Assembly (NCBI GenBank): GCA_965217175.1
Contig: OZ244251.1
Location: forward strand, 3,100,001 to 3,164,000
Direction of reading: 5' to 3'
Source of the DNA: Bin87 sp965217175
GTDB taxonomy: Bacteria > Chloroflexota > Dehalococcoidia > Lucifugimonadales > UBA3495
DNA length: 64,000 bases
Positions 35,286 to 43,574 of this stretch are shown piece by piece (positions within the stretch are counted from its first letter, which is position 1; each line of letters begins with the position of its first letter). Under the pieces are notes generated by a model. That model was not told where the DNA came from, made no database searches, and saw only the letters and a list, made by a program, of their open reading frames with translations. The translations under genes and the position numbers were made by a program.

Positions 35286-36044
35286 CTAGCGGAAAAGGTC
35301 CTTGTCCGAATCCCTCACTATCGCTCTACTATCAGCATCGTCCATCCTTTCGATGGGATAACCTTTGATGATTGCCACGGGTACGCCGAGCAATTTGCCG
35401 GTAACCAGTTCCGCAGTGGCCGCGAGCTCGTCAGCCACCGCAATGGTCGTAGTGTGCAATTCGTTGCCGTGAGGATCAAACTCACCCACGTAGCTAACCA
35501 CCGGATTGAAGCCGGCCACGCCAATCGACACGTTGACGGCTCCGTTCCGCCAGGGACGGCCAAATGTGTCAGACACCAACACGGCCACATCGACTCCAAG
35601 CCGCACCCGTATCGCATCCCTGATCTGTCTAGCCGAAGCATCAGGATCCACCGGTAGCAGACAAATCGCGTTAGCCCCGGGAATGTTGGAAGCATCGATT
35701 CCAGCGTTGGCGCAAATATAACCGTGATAGGTCTCGCTGATGATCACGCCCCTGTCCATACGAACGATTCGGCGACTTTCCCGCAAAATCATCTCAGTGT
35801 GGCGCGGGTCACGCCGGTGCCCTTCGGTGATAGCCACCGCCAATGGAGACGCCTCAACATCGTCGATGGTCATCACCCTCCCCTCAGCTTTGCTGACGAT
35901 TTTCTGGGTCACCACCAACACGTCGCCATCTTCAATCGGTGTTCCTTGAGCAGCGCAGGCATCCATGATCTGCGTCGCCAGGTCGTCCCCGGCACGCACT
36001 TCAGGCAACCCTTCGATTCCGATGGCGCGAATTTCCGGCGGCAT
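35286..36044 (-). CDS. cofE: Coenzyme F420-0:L-glutamate ligase
   Basis: A 252-residue protein starting at ATG 36044, with GGGGAGG 8 bp upstream. The signature VTQKIVSKAEGR is near residue 50, and GRPWRNGAVNVSIG near residue 165, both conserved in CofE. CofE adds one or more glutamates to the lactyl-phosphodeazaflavin, giving F420. It implies the organism makes F420, consistent with Chloroflexota or Actinobacteria. An annotation starting at 36125 would add 27 residues with no homology. It diverges from the PduO-type gene. Confidence 0.88.
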   Translation of the reverse strand: MPPEIRAIGIEGLPEVRAGDDLATQIMDACAAQGTPIEDGDVLVVTQKIVSKAEGRVMTIDDVEASPLAVAITEGHRRDPRHTEMILRESRRIVRMDRGVIISETYHGYICANAGIDASNIPGANAICLLPVDPDASARQIRDAIRVRLGVDVAVLVSDTFGRPWRNGAVNVSIGVAGFNPVVSYVGEFDPHGNELHTTTIAVADELAATAELVTGKLLGVPVAIIKGYPIERMDDADSRAIVRDSDKDLFR

Positions 36045-36231
36045 GGTGTCCTCCCCAACTTGGCAGTAGATTCTGACGTGGATCCCCTGTATCGTCAGTT
36101 TATCACTTGACCATTGTCTTCCCAACGGATCACGGTTGCCCCGCGTACTGTTGCCGGTACCCCGGGTAGCGATGCCGGAAAGGTAGTGCTAGAATGACAC
36201 GTCGCCGAAATTGGCACGGGAGTATCTAAAA

Positions 36232-36819
36232 ATGAGTACATCTTCGTCATCTCCACGCCGCAAGCGCGTGTACACCAAATACGGCGACCAGGGCGAGACC
36301 AGCCTGCTTTACGGTGGCCGAGTGTCCAAAGCCAACCCGCACACGGAAGCTTACGGGATCACCGATGAAGCGGTCAGCCTCATGGGTCTGGCCCGCTCGT
36401 TGACCGACGACGACAAGGTCAAAAACATCCTGAGGGATTTGCAGCGCGAACTGTTCACTGTCGCTGCCGAGTTGGCAACCGATCCCGAAAAGTACGATCT
36501 GTTCCATCAACACTTCACCCCGGTAACCGAAGCGATGGTGGACAAACTGGAAGAGATAATCGACGAACTGGAAACGCATTTCCAGATGCCCCAGGTATTC
36601 ATACTGCCGGGCGGCACGCCGTCGTCATCGGCGATGGATTCAGCGCGAACCGTCATTCGCACCGCTGAGCGTAGGGTAGTCACTCTGGCTGAGGTCGGCG
36701 GGTTGACCAACAACCTGATTCTGGCCTACCTCAACCGGTTGGGAGACCTGCTGTTCGTCCTGGCTCGTTACCACGATCGGGAGATCCCCATCGAACGGGC
36801 CACCGGCGAGCGTGTCTGA
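36232..36819 (+). CDS. PduO-type cob(I)alamin adenosyltransferase
   Basis: A 195-residue protein from ATG 36232, with GGGAG 9 bp upstream. The N-terminal signature is TKYGDQGETSLLYGGR (family TGxGDxGxT), with a Lys in place of the usual Gly at the second position. The later block is GTPSSSAMDSARTVIRTAERRV, matching the conserved RAExR segment that binds ATP and cobalamin. The reaction is the transfer of adenosyl from ATP to cob(I)alamin. No B12-dependent enzyme is in the window. Overlap with hisH (36827 or 36812 start) is small. Confidence 0.88.
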   Translation: MSTSSSSPRRKRVYTKYGDQGETSLLYGGRVSKANPHTEAYGITDEAVSLMGLARSLTDDDKVKNILRDLQRELFTVAAELATDPEKYDLFHQHFTPVTEAMVDKLEEIIDELETHFQMPQVFILPGGTPSSSAMDSARTVIRTAERRVVTLAEVGGLTNNLILAYLNRLGDLLFVLARYHDREIPIERATGERV

Positions 36820-36826
36820 TAGCACG

Positions 36827-37468
36827 ATGGCTGAGGACCCGCCCCGCGAACCCCGAATCGTCGTAATTGACTACGATTCCGGCAACTTAAGAAGCGTCGC
36901 CCGAGCCGTCGAGAAAGCCGGCGTCGTTCCGTGTGTGACGTCAGACCCGGCGCGAGTCGCTTCCGCAGACGCCGTCGTACTGCCCGGCGTTGGTTCCGGG
37001 CCGGCGGCAATGTCAGCGCTTCGTTCACGCGGCCTGGTGCAACCTCTGCTGGAATACATCGCCAGTGGACGGCCGTTTTTGGGTGTTTGCCTCGGTTTGC
37101 AGCTCCTATTGGATGCTACCGACGAGGGCGATGCCGATTGCATCGGCCTCGTTCCAGGACGGGTGAGACGCCTGCCGGAAGGCCGCAAAGTACCCCACAT
37201 GGGTTGGAACACCGTCCACTTTCAGTCGGATCACCCATTGTGGGCCGGCATCCCCCAGGACAGTCATTTCTACTTCGTGCACAGTTATTATGCCGACCCA
37301 ACGCACCGCGACCACGTGGCCGGGCTCACCGACTACGGCGTGGAATTTTGCAGTATATACGCCCGCGACAATGTGGTAGCAACCCAATTCCACCCCGAAA
37401 AGAGCGGCGAAAACGGGCTGCGAATTTACGCCAACTTCGTCGATCAGATCACTGGCACGGTCGCATAG
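36827..37468 (+). CDS. hisH: Imidazole glycerol phosphate synthase, glutamine amidotransferase subunit
   Basis: A 213-residue class I glutamine amidotransferase. The nucleophile Cys is in FLGVCLGLQLLLD, and the partner His and Glu are in QFHPEKSG. IDYDSGNLRSVARAVEKAG is the characteristic HisH N-terminus. HisH supplies ammonia to HisF in histidine synthesis. ATG 36827 is chosen; a GTG at 36812 in the same frame would overlap the preceding gene by 8 bp and neither has a strong ribosome-binding site. HisA follows 20 bp later; hisF is not in the window. Confidence 0.9.
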   Translation: MAEDPPREPRIVVIDYDSGNLRSVARAVEKAGVVPCVTSDPARVASADAVVLPGVGSGPAAMSALRSRGLVQPLLEYIASGRPFLGVCLGLQLLLDATDEGDADCIGLVPGRVRRLPEGRKVPHMGWNTVHFQSDHPLWAGIPQDSHFYFVHSYYADPTHRDHVAGLTDYGVEFCSIYARDNVVATQFHPEKSGENGLRIYANFVDQITGTVA

Positions 37469-37488
37469 CGGCGCAGGTCGCAGCCCCC

Positions 37489-38208
37489 ATGGAAATCATT
37501 CCGGCAATAGACTTACGAGGCGGCAATTGCGTTCGTTTGTATCAGGGCGATTACGCGCAGGAGACCGTATTTTCCGACAACCCCCTGGAGGTGGCTGAGC
37601 GATGGCAATCGGAAGGTGGACAGCGCCTCCACATCGTGGATCTTGACGGAGCCTACAGCGGCAACCCGGCTAATCTCGCCGCAATCTCGGGCATCACGCG
37701 CACGCTCACTATTCCGGTGCAGGTTGGCGGCGGCATCCGCAGCATAGATACAGCTTCCGGTTTGTTCGATGCGGGAGCGGCTCGCGTCGTTGTCGGGACT
37801 GCTGCCGTGTCCAACCCTGACCTGGTTGAGGAATTATGCCGTCGGTTCGGCAGTCACCGAGTGGTGGTCGCCCTCGACGCCAGGGATGGTTTGGTCGCCA
37901 TCCGCGGTTGGACCGAAACGTCGGAAATTACCGCCATCGAATTGTCCGCGCGCATGGCGGAGCTGGGTGTCGTGCGTGTGCTTTATACCGACATTTCGCG
38001 CGATGGAACCCTGGAAGAACCCAATTACTCAGCAACCGCGGCCCTCGCCCAAACCAGCGGACTCAGCGTTCTGTCAGCCGGTGGTGTTGGCGCTCCGGAC
38101 CATGTGTCGAAATTGGTGCCCACCGGGGCCGAGGCCGCGATCATAGGTAGGGCCCTATACACCGGAGACATCACCATTTCAGAGGCGATAATCGCAGCTA
38201 ACGGTTGA
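37489..38208 (+). CDS. hisA: Phosphoribosylformimino-5-aminoimidazole carboxamide ribotide isomerase
   Basis: A 239-residue (beta/alpha)8 barrel. The catalytic acid pair is the Asp in IIPAIDLRGG (residue 8) and the Asp in VVVALDARDG. The C-terminal phosphate-binding segments QVGGGIRS and VLSAGGVG are typical. HisA performs the ProFAR-to-PRFAR isomerisation. It follows hisH; HisF, its usual neighbour, is absent here. The open frame reaches upstream to 36931, but only the part from ATG 37489 has homology. Confidence 0.92.
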   Translation: MEIIPAIDLRGGNCVRLYQGDYAQETVFSDNPLEVAERWQSEGGQRLHIVDLDGAYSGNPANLAAISGITRTLTIPVQVGGGIRSIDTASGLFDAGAARVVVGTAAVSNPDLVEELCRRFGSHRVVVALDARDGLVAIRGWTETSEITAIELSARMAELGVVRVLYTDISRDGTLEEPNYSATAALAQTSGLSVLSAGGVGAPDHVSKLVPTGAEAAIIGRALYTGDITISEAIIAANG

Positions 38209-38242
38209 TCCCCACCGATGGCTGGATATTCCGGACAGCGGA

Positions 38243-38875
38243 TTACGCCAACGGACCCGCGGCGACAGCGTCATCGTCGCCGACCAGCAACCCGCCTCGT
38301 TGATCCAGATACTGCTGCCTGAGCGCCAACCGCTCACTCGACGTTGCGTCCCAATCGTCCCTATATACTTCCATCAGGATGAAATTGTGGGACATCCGCC
38401 GCACCTCGCGTACCGGATTGAATCCGGATCGTTCAAAGCATTTTTGCGCGCGGTGATTCCAATCCAGCGTGTGCAGATAAACTCGTTTCAACCTCAAATC
38501 GTCAAACATATGATGCAGCAGCGTAACCACCGCATCGTACCCATACCCGCCACTCCAGTAATCTCGGTCTCCAATTACGATGCCCAATTCAGCTTCTTTC
38601 GAAAGGCTGTCGAGGTCGTAATACATGCAGTTGCCGATAAACTTTCCGCCGGCCACCTCAATGGCGAAATGATGAGAACCTGGGGTGGGCCAACGGATCT
38701 GGTCTTCAAAGAGTTTCAGGTATCGCTCGTATTTCATTGTGAGAGGATACGCGGCGTCCAGACGGGCGATTTCCGGATCACTGCGCCAGATGTAATCCAA
38801 CTCAGCATCCTGAACGCGTTTGCCACGCAGCAGCACGCGCACTCCTCTCAGAACGATGGTCCGATCCATGGTCAT
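38243..38875 (-). CDS. GNAT-family acetyltransferase
   Basis: A 210-residue N-acetyltransferase of the RimJ/RimL type. ELGIVIGDRDYWSGGYGYDAV gives the beta4 motif and the start of the acetyl-CoA loop (V..DYWGxGYG pattern), and LKRVYLHTLDWNHRAQKCFERSGF is the typical RimJ C-terminal block. Acceptor unknown. The start codon overlaps the stop of the upstream Nudix gene (ATGA), so the two are translationally coupled. The last residues are unremarkable. Confidence 0.85.
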   Translation of the reverse strand: MTMDRTIVLRGVRVLLRGKRVQDAELDYIWRSDPEIARLDAAYPLTMKYERYLKLFEDQIRWPTPGSHHFAIEVAGGKFIGNCMYYDLDSLSKEAELGIVIGDRDYWSGGYGYDAVVTLLHHMFDDLRLKRVYLHTLDWNHRAQKCFERSGFNPVREVRRMSHNFILMEVYRDDWDATSSERLALRQQYLDQRGGLLVGDDDAVAAGPLA

Positions 38876-39435
38876 TCGCCATCCCGATAGGAGGCGATCA
38901 ATGATCGCGCTGCTTCCAGAACGCTGCGCTCATTGTCGTATTCGAGCAGCTGCAGCGCGCGGTCGTAGGCTTGCCATTCGACCACGTCGAATTCGGCGTC
39001 ATGATCGGCGGTATTGCCCCCAAGCGGTTCCATCAGATAAAAATGGACCGTCTTATCATAGCGAACTCCGTCATCGTGGCCCACGAAGTAGTACTGGATA
39101 CTGGTGATGGGAGCAATCAGATTCACGCGCACGCCGGTTTCTTCCTGCACCTCACGGCGGGCCGTCTCCTCCACACTTTCGCCCGGCTCGGGCGTTCCTT
39201 TAGGCAAACGCCAGCTTAAGGGAGCATCCGGACCCTGGCGACCCGGCCGAGTCCTGGCGCAAAGCAACGTTTCGATGCCATCGTCCGCCTCCCGAAAGAC
39301 CAGCCCACCAGCCGAAATTGCTTTCGCTACAGCCTCGCTAACGGGTATCTCGCCCGCAACCTGCACTGTGACCGGAAAAGCAAACTCTTCTTCGGGTGCC
39401 TGGGGATTGTCACTTGGCAATGCCGTAGAACTCAT
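38872..39435 (-). CDS. Nudix hydrolase
   Basis: A 187-residue protein when started at ATG 39435; the open frame extends to 39552. The Nudix box occupies residues 80-102 and is complete: G80 of PKGTPEPGE, then E86, and REVQEETGV at the end (GX5EX7REUXEEXGU). An N-terminal extension of 40 residues precedes the beta-sheet. It hydrolyses nucleoside diphosphates linked to other moieties; the substrate is unknown. It is coupled by ATGA overlap to the GNAT gene. The 39436-39757 gap upstream holds a family B repeat and no gene. Confidence 0.88.
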   Translation of the reverse strand: MSSTALPSDNPQAPEEEFAFPVTVQVAGEIPVSEAVAKAISAGGLVFREADDGIETLLCARTRPGRQGPDAPLSWRLPKGTPEPGESVEETARREVQEETGVRVNLIAPITSIQYYFVGHDDGVRYDKTVHFYLMEPLGGNTADHDAEFDVVEWQAYDRALQLLEYDNERSVLEAARSLIASYRDGE

Positions 39436-39518
39436 CACAAATCTAAATTTTGGCGGCTGATATTGGAGGTAATTGTATCTGCCCCCGCGGTACGGGTCAA
39501 TCTGCGCCACCGGTCGTA

Positions 39519-39688
39519 GCAGTTCAGACTCGACGGGTTGCTTCCATCCCACCCCGTCATTCCGGCCCTGAGCCGGAATCCAGAGACGTCTTTACAACAC
39601 AATGTTGCTTATCCCAGGCTTCCTGGATTCCCGCGAAAGCGGGAATGACAGGTTGGGGCGAGGATACTACCTTCAACTCTGAACAGTT
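39519..39688. repeat. Short terminal-inverted-repeat element, family B copy 1
   Basis: About 170 bp with outer ends carrying CAGTTCAGA on the left and CTGAACAGTT on the right. Inside are paired arms CGTCATTCCGG and GGGAATGACAGG. The copy at 52290-52460 is the same element in the opposite orientation: it shares both the core (GGAATCCAGAGACGTCTTTA, AACA-TTGCTT, CGCGAAAGCGGGAA) and the outer arms. No coding capacity or transposase. The CGTCATTCC and GGAATGACGG ends are of the type common to many bacterial intergenic repeats. Confidence 0.75.
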
Positions 39689-39757
39689 GCCACCGGTCGC
39701 CCGATGCCCGCGCTCGTACCGGGTGGATGCGGCTCCGCACGATACCCCGCCAAAAGG

Positions 39758-40024
39758 CTAAATGCCGCCTCCAATCGCGGGGACGAAATGAATCTCCGTA
39801 TCTTGGCCGACCCGCTCCAATAAGCCCATCCGAGCCACTTCCCCATCCACTGCCACCGCCAAATTCGGGCGAATCTCATCGTCTTCCATCAGGCGATCAG
39901 CGATGCCAGGAAACAGTTGGTCCAGCTGTTCAATTACCTGGCGTACGTTCCGGGCGTTGACGTCCACCTCTTTTACTCCGCCGGTGGTGGCTTGCAACAT
40001 CGTGGGAACGAATACTTTTGCCAC
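39758..40024 (-). CDS. MoaD/ThiS-family small sulfur-carrier-like protein
   Basis: An 88-residue beta-grasp protein starting at GTG 40024, with GGAGG 6 bp upstream. Family features are the N-terminal KVFVPTMLQ, the central VRQVIEQLDQLFPGIADRL and the C-terminal FVPAIGGGI. Sulfur carriers end in a di-Gly; here the tail is GGGI, with an extra residue, so processing or a different use of the tail is possible. It is the last gene of the molybdenum hydroxylase operon, so a role in molybdopterin or in sulfur transfer to the Mo centre is a reasonable inference. Confidence 0.75.
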   Translation of the reverse strand: MAKVFVPTMLQATTGGVKEVDVNARNVRQVIEQLDQLFPGIADRLMEDDEIRPNLAVAVDGEVARMGLLERVGQDTEIHFVPAIGGGI

Positions 40025-40134
40025 GAAACACCTCCAGTCATGCCGATAAATCGCCGGGCCTGTTTCAAGATTATGATAACCCACCGTGTCCTACCCGTGG
40101 GTAAGCGCGCCCTACGTCATCTCCACCGGTGCGA

Positions 40135-40590
40135 TCAGCACGGCGCTTTATCAGCGATACCTTCTGCTACTTGCAACTCGCGGACATAGCAGATGATTTG
40201 ATCCAATTGCTCCGGTGCAACCGTCACAATAGCTGCCATGTCTCCAAACGTCCAATGATGCGACCGGACTCCGGATTGAACCGCGGAACGGATCGAATTA
40301 TCCGAGTGGTGGCCAGGCTCGTAGATGGGATGCACTAATGGCGGCCCGATTGCGGTCCCGGTACCTCGTGCTCCGTGGCAGACCATGCAATTCGCTTCAA
40401 AGAGCTTTTCACCTTCCCGCGCCGCGGCGGAAAGATCTTTCGCCGATGTGCCTGGCGCCGTTTCCACCGGATCAGCCACCACGATTTCTTCGTTTGCCGT
40501 TCCGCAACTGGCGGCAAGAATCGCCCAAGCGACCCCACTTCCAAAGAGCAGCAGGCCTGGGCGCACGATCTTCCAGTTAGGTATTCCCAT
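40135..40590 (-). CDS. Membrane-anchored c-type cytochrome
   Basis: A 151-residue protein from ATG 40590. The N-terminal hydrophobic segment (LLLFGSGVAWAILAASC) ends in a Cys at 29 with an AASC lipobox-like context, so it may be a lipoprotein. The haem motif is C68-M-V-C71-H72 and the Met axial ligand is likely in WTFGDMAAIV. It contains a single cytochrome c domain. It lies between the Mo-hydroxylase large subunit and the MoaD-like gene, which suggests it takes electrons from that enzyme to the respiratory chain. Confidence 0.8.
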   Translation of the reverse strand: MGIPNWKIVRPGLLLFGSGVAWAILAASCGTANEEIVVADPVETAPGTSAKDLSAAAREGEKLFEANCMVCHGARGTGTAIGPPLVHPIYEPGHHSDNSIRSAVQSGVRSHHWTFGDMAAIVTVAPEQLDQIICYVRELQVAEGIADKAPC

Positions 40591-40680
40591 CGTCACATCC
40601 TTCACGACCGATGGATCACGACTGCAACCCGTCTGGTTGGGCCGTGCAACCCGAGCCCGCAGTTTTTGTTCCGACGCCGG

Positions 40681-42957
40681 TTACTCCCCGTTCCAGTCGG
40701 CTTCCAGGACACTCCCCGGCGTAATGGGGAGACTCGTCATTCGCTTGCCAGTGGCGCCAGCAATCGCGCTGGCAATCGCCGGCAATGGAGGGACGATTGG
40801 CACCTCGCCGACGCCGCGAACGCCGTAGGGATGGCCCGGATTGGCTACCTCTACGATCACGGTGTCAATCATCGGCAGGTCCAATGCCGTGGGCATTCGA
40901 TAATCCAGGAAACTGGAGTTCACCATCTGACCGCTGTCGTTGAAGAAATATTCCTCATTAAGCGCCCAGCCAATCCCCTGCACAGCGCCACCCTGGATTT
41001 GTCCTTCCACGTAACTGGGATGCACGGCTTTGCCGGCGTCCTGGATGGCCGTGTAGCGGAGAATGGTTGTTTTGCCGGTCTCCGGATCAACCTCCACATC
41101 CACCAGGTGAACGGCGAATGAATTGCCCTCCCCGGTGGGGTCGAGGCTGGCCGTGCCCGTGATGCCGCCGCCCGTCGCGTACAACTGACGCGCCAATTCA
41201 CGGAAAGTGAAACTCAACTCCTGGGACTTGTGCCGGATGGTTCCCCGGTCATACTCGACCTCGTCGGCCGGGACGTCCCAAATTGACGCTGCCCGCTCGA
41301 CCATTTGCTGCATGACATCTTCCGCCGCGAGGATGGCAGCCCAGCCGGTGGCGAATGTGGTCCTACTACCGCCGGTGACCATGGTGAACCCAATCGAATC
41401 CGTATCGACCACCTGCGGCTTGATGTCGTCATAACCGATGCCCAGTGTTTCGGCAGCCTGTTGAGCGATGGATGCCCGGGAACCGCCGATGTCCACCGAT
41501 CCCTCGATCAGGTTGACGGTGCCGTCGGGATTGACCGTCATATTAACACTTGAATGGAATCCCCGGTTCATCCAAAAACCGGCCGCAACACCGCGTCCGC
41601 GATTGGGCCCCTCCAGCGGGGATTGATAGTGGTCGTGATTACGCGCGGCTTCCAGACATTCAACCAGTCCGATCCGCTGAAACACCGGCCCTTCCACCTT
41701 GCGAGTACCTTCGACCGAAGCGTTGTTGAGGCGGAACGCGATCGGGTCCATGCCAAGTTCAACACACAACTCGTCTACGACCTGCTCAACACCAAAGGCA
41801 GCCTGTGGCGAACCCGGAGCGCGATAGGCAGCGGTCTTGGGTTTGTTGACCATCACGTCGTAGCCTTCTACCAATGCATTCTCCAGGTTGTAACAGGCTA
41901 AGCCGCACGTGGCCCCCTGCATCACCGGGGAGCCCGGATACGCCCCGGCTTCAAATGCCAGTTCGAATTCGGCGGCCGTTATCTTCCCCTCTTTGGTCGC
42001 TCCCATTTTGACCCGCATCCAACTGCCGGGCGCCGGGCCACTTCCCTCAAAAACTTCGGTTCGGCTCATCAGAATCTTAACCGGGGCACCGGCTTTGCGG
42101 GACAGCAATGCAGCCACCGGTTCAATATAGAACGAAACCTTTCCTCCAAAACCGCCGCCAATCTCCATGGGCGTAACCCGCACGTTAGAAATATCCACCC
42201 GCAAAACATCGGCGGTGTTGGCACGCACGACGAACGCCCCTTGCGTGCTGCACCAGATGTTGATTTGCCCGTCCGGCCGCCAGTGGGCGGTGGCGTTGTG
42301 TGGCTCAATGTAGCCCTGGTGTACCGAGGCGGTCGTGAATTCCCGTTCTACAATGGCGTCGGAATTGGCGAACCCCGACGCAACGTCGCCCTTTTCAATT
42401 TTCATGTAAGACGCAACGTTACTCGGCTGATCGGACATATCGCCCATCGCGGAAGTGTGGATCAGGTCGTCATGGAGTAACGGCGACCCTTCAAGCATCG
42501 CATCGCGCACATCCAAAACCGGTTGCAGAACTTCATACTCGACGTCGATCAACTCCAGGGCCGCCTCGGCGATGTGGGCGTTGTCGGCGGCCACTGCGGC
42601 CACTGGGTGACCTCGATACAACACCTTGTCACTGGCCAGGAAATTATCGCTCAGGAACTTGAAACGGTTGTAATCGTTCCCCAGTTCAGCTTTACTCAGC
42701 CCGGCGAACGGCAGATCGGTTGCAGTAACAACTGCCCGCACTCCAGCCAGCGCCAGGGCTTTGCTCACGTCTATAGAATTGATACGGGCGTGGGCGTGGG
42801 GGCTGCGCAACACTCGCCCTTGAAGCAGGCCGGCAAGGTTCAGATCCGCGCCATACTGCGCACGACCCGTGACTTTGTCCACACCATCCGGTCGCACCGG
42901 ACGTTTGCCAACTACGTCATATTCGGTTTCCGATAAAACCAGGTTGGAGGACGTCAT
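40681..42957 (-). CDS. Molybdenum hydroxylase, large (Mo-binding) subunit, xanthine dehydrogenase family
   Basis: A 758-residue subunit. AYRAPGSPQAAFG near residue 375 is the xanthine/aldehyde-type pattern; the AYRCSFR signature of aerobic CO dehydrogenase is absent. GVGE near the C-terminus has the catalytic Glu (E718). VRSPHAHARINSIDVSKAL lies in the N-terminal a/b hammerhead domain. The enzyme hydroxylates purines, aldehydes or N-heterocycles with water as the oxygen source. Substrate cannot be fixed from the motifs. In the operon it follows the FAD and 2Fe-2S subunits, and precedes the cytochrome. Confidence 0.9.
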   Translation of the reverse strand: MTSSNLVLSETEYDVVGKRPVRPDGVDKVTGRAQYGADLNLAGLLQGRVLRSPHAHARINSIDVSKALALAGVRAVVTATDLPFAGLSKAELGNDYNRFKFLSDNFLASDKVLYRGHPVAAVAADNAHIAEAALELIDVEYEVLQPVLDVRDAMLEGSPLLHDDLIHTSAMGDMSDQPSNVASYMKIEKGDVASGFANSDAIVEREFTTASVHQGYIEPHNATAHWRPDGQINIWCSTQGAFVVRANTADVLRVDISNVRVTPMEIGGGFGGKVSFYIEPVAALLSRKAGAPVKILMSRTEVFEGSGPAPGSWMRVKMGATKEGKITAAEFELAFEAGAYPGSPVMQGATCGLACYNLENALVEGYDVMVNKPKTAAYRAPGSPQAAFGVEQVVDELCVELGMDPIAFRLNNASVEGTRKVEGPVFQRIGLVECLEAARNHDHYQSPLEGPNRGRGVAAGFWMNRGFHSSVNMTVNPDGTVNLIEGSVDIGGSRASIAQQAAETLGIGYDDIKPQVVDTDSIGFTMVTGGSRTTFATGWAAILAAEDVMQQMVERAASIWDVPADEVEYDRGTIRHKSQELSFTFRELARQLYATGGGITGTASLDPTGEGNSFAVHLVDVEVDPETGKTTILRYTAIQDAGKAVHPSYVEGQIQGGAVQGIGWALNEEYFFNDSGQMVNSSFLDYRMPTALDLPMIDTVIVEVANPGHPYGVRGVGEVPIVPPLPAIASAIAGATGKRMTSLPITPGSVLEADWNGE

Positions 42958-43096
42958 TTTAATTCACCTCAGTTCGTAATAGTTGCAAACGCGACTGTCG
43001 TGAATGACACGCGATGCCGTTGAAATGACTGGAACCGGGGCAACCAGGGGCGCTCCGGTTCCACAAACGATGTCGGTTACAGTGAACCGGAATCGA

Positions 43097-43573
43097 CTAG
43101 GCTTTCATTCGTTCTCCGGCATCCATAACGGCCCGGATAATCTTGTCATAACCGGTGCATCGGCACAGATTACCCGCCAACCAGTGGCGAATACGCGCCT
43201 CGTCCGCGTCCGGTTCGGCTTCCAGCAGCGCCTTGGCGGCCACAATGAAACCTGGTGTGCAGATGCCACACTGCAGCGCAGCGTTTTCCAGGAACGACTG
43301 CTGCACCGGATGCAATCCGTCTGCTGTGGCAACGCCTTCGATGGTGTTTACTTCGGCGCCCTGTGCTTCAACACCCAAAACCAGGCAGGATGTAACGATA
43401 CGACCGTCGAACTGGACGGTGCACGCGCCACAGTTGCCATCGTTACAACCCTCTTTTGTACCGGTCATGCCCACGATATCTCGCAGACATTCCAGCAGAC
43501 TTTGCCTAGGCTCACACAGGAAGTCGGCCTGGTTTCCGTTTATGGTGGTAGTTACATGGACAAGTCCGGGCAT
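43097..43573 (-). CDS. Molybdenum hydroxylase, 2Fe-2S subunit
   Basis: A 158-residue subunit starting at ATG 43573, with GAGG 8 bp upstream. The first cluster Cys residues are in GTKEGCNDGNCGACTVQFDG with a further Cys in VTSCLV; the second cluster is QCGICTPGF with WLAGNLCRCTGY. This is the two-cluster arrangement of CoxS/XdhC-type subunits. It transfers electrons from the Mo site to FAD. It begins one base after the FAD-subunit stop. Confidence 0.93.
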   Translation of the reverse strand: MPGLVHVTTTINGNQADFLCEPRQSLLECLRDIVGMTGTKEGCNDGNCGACTVQFDGRIVTSCLVLGVEAQGAEVNTIEGVATADGLHPVQQSFLENAALQCGICTPGFIVAAKALLEAEPDADEARIRHWLAGNLCRCTGYDKIIRAVMDAGERMKA

Positions 43574-43574
43574 G

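Noticed and set aside
36931..37488. Upstream extension of hisA
   Set aside because: This frame crosses hisH in another frame; hisA homology begins at ATG 37489.
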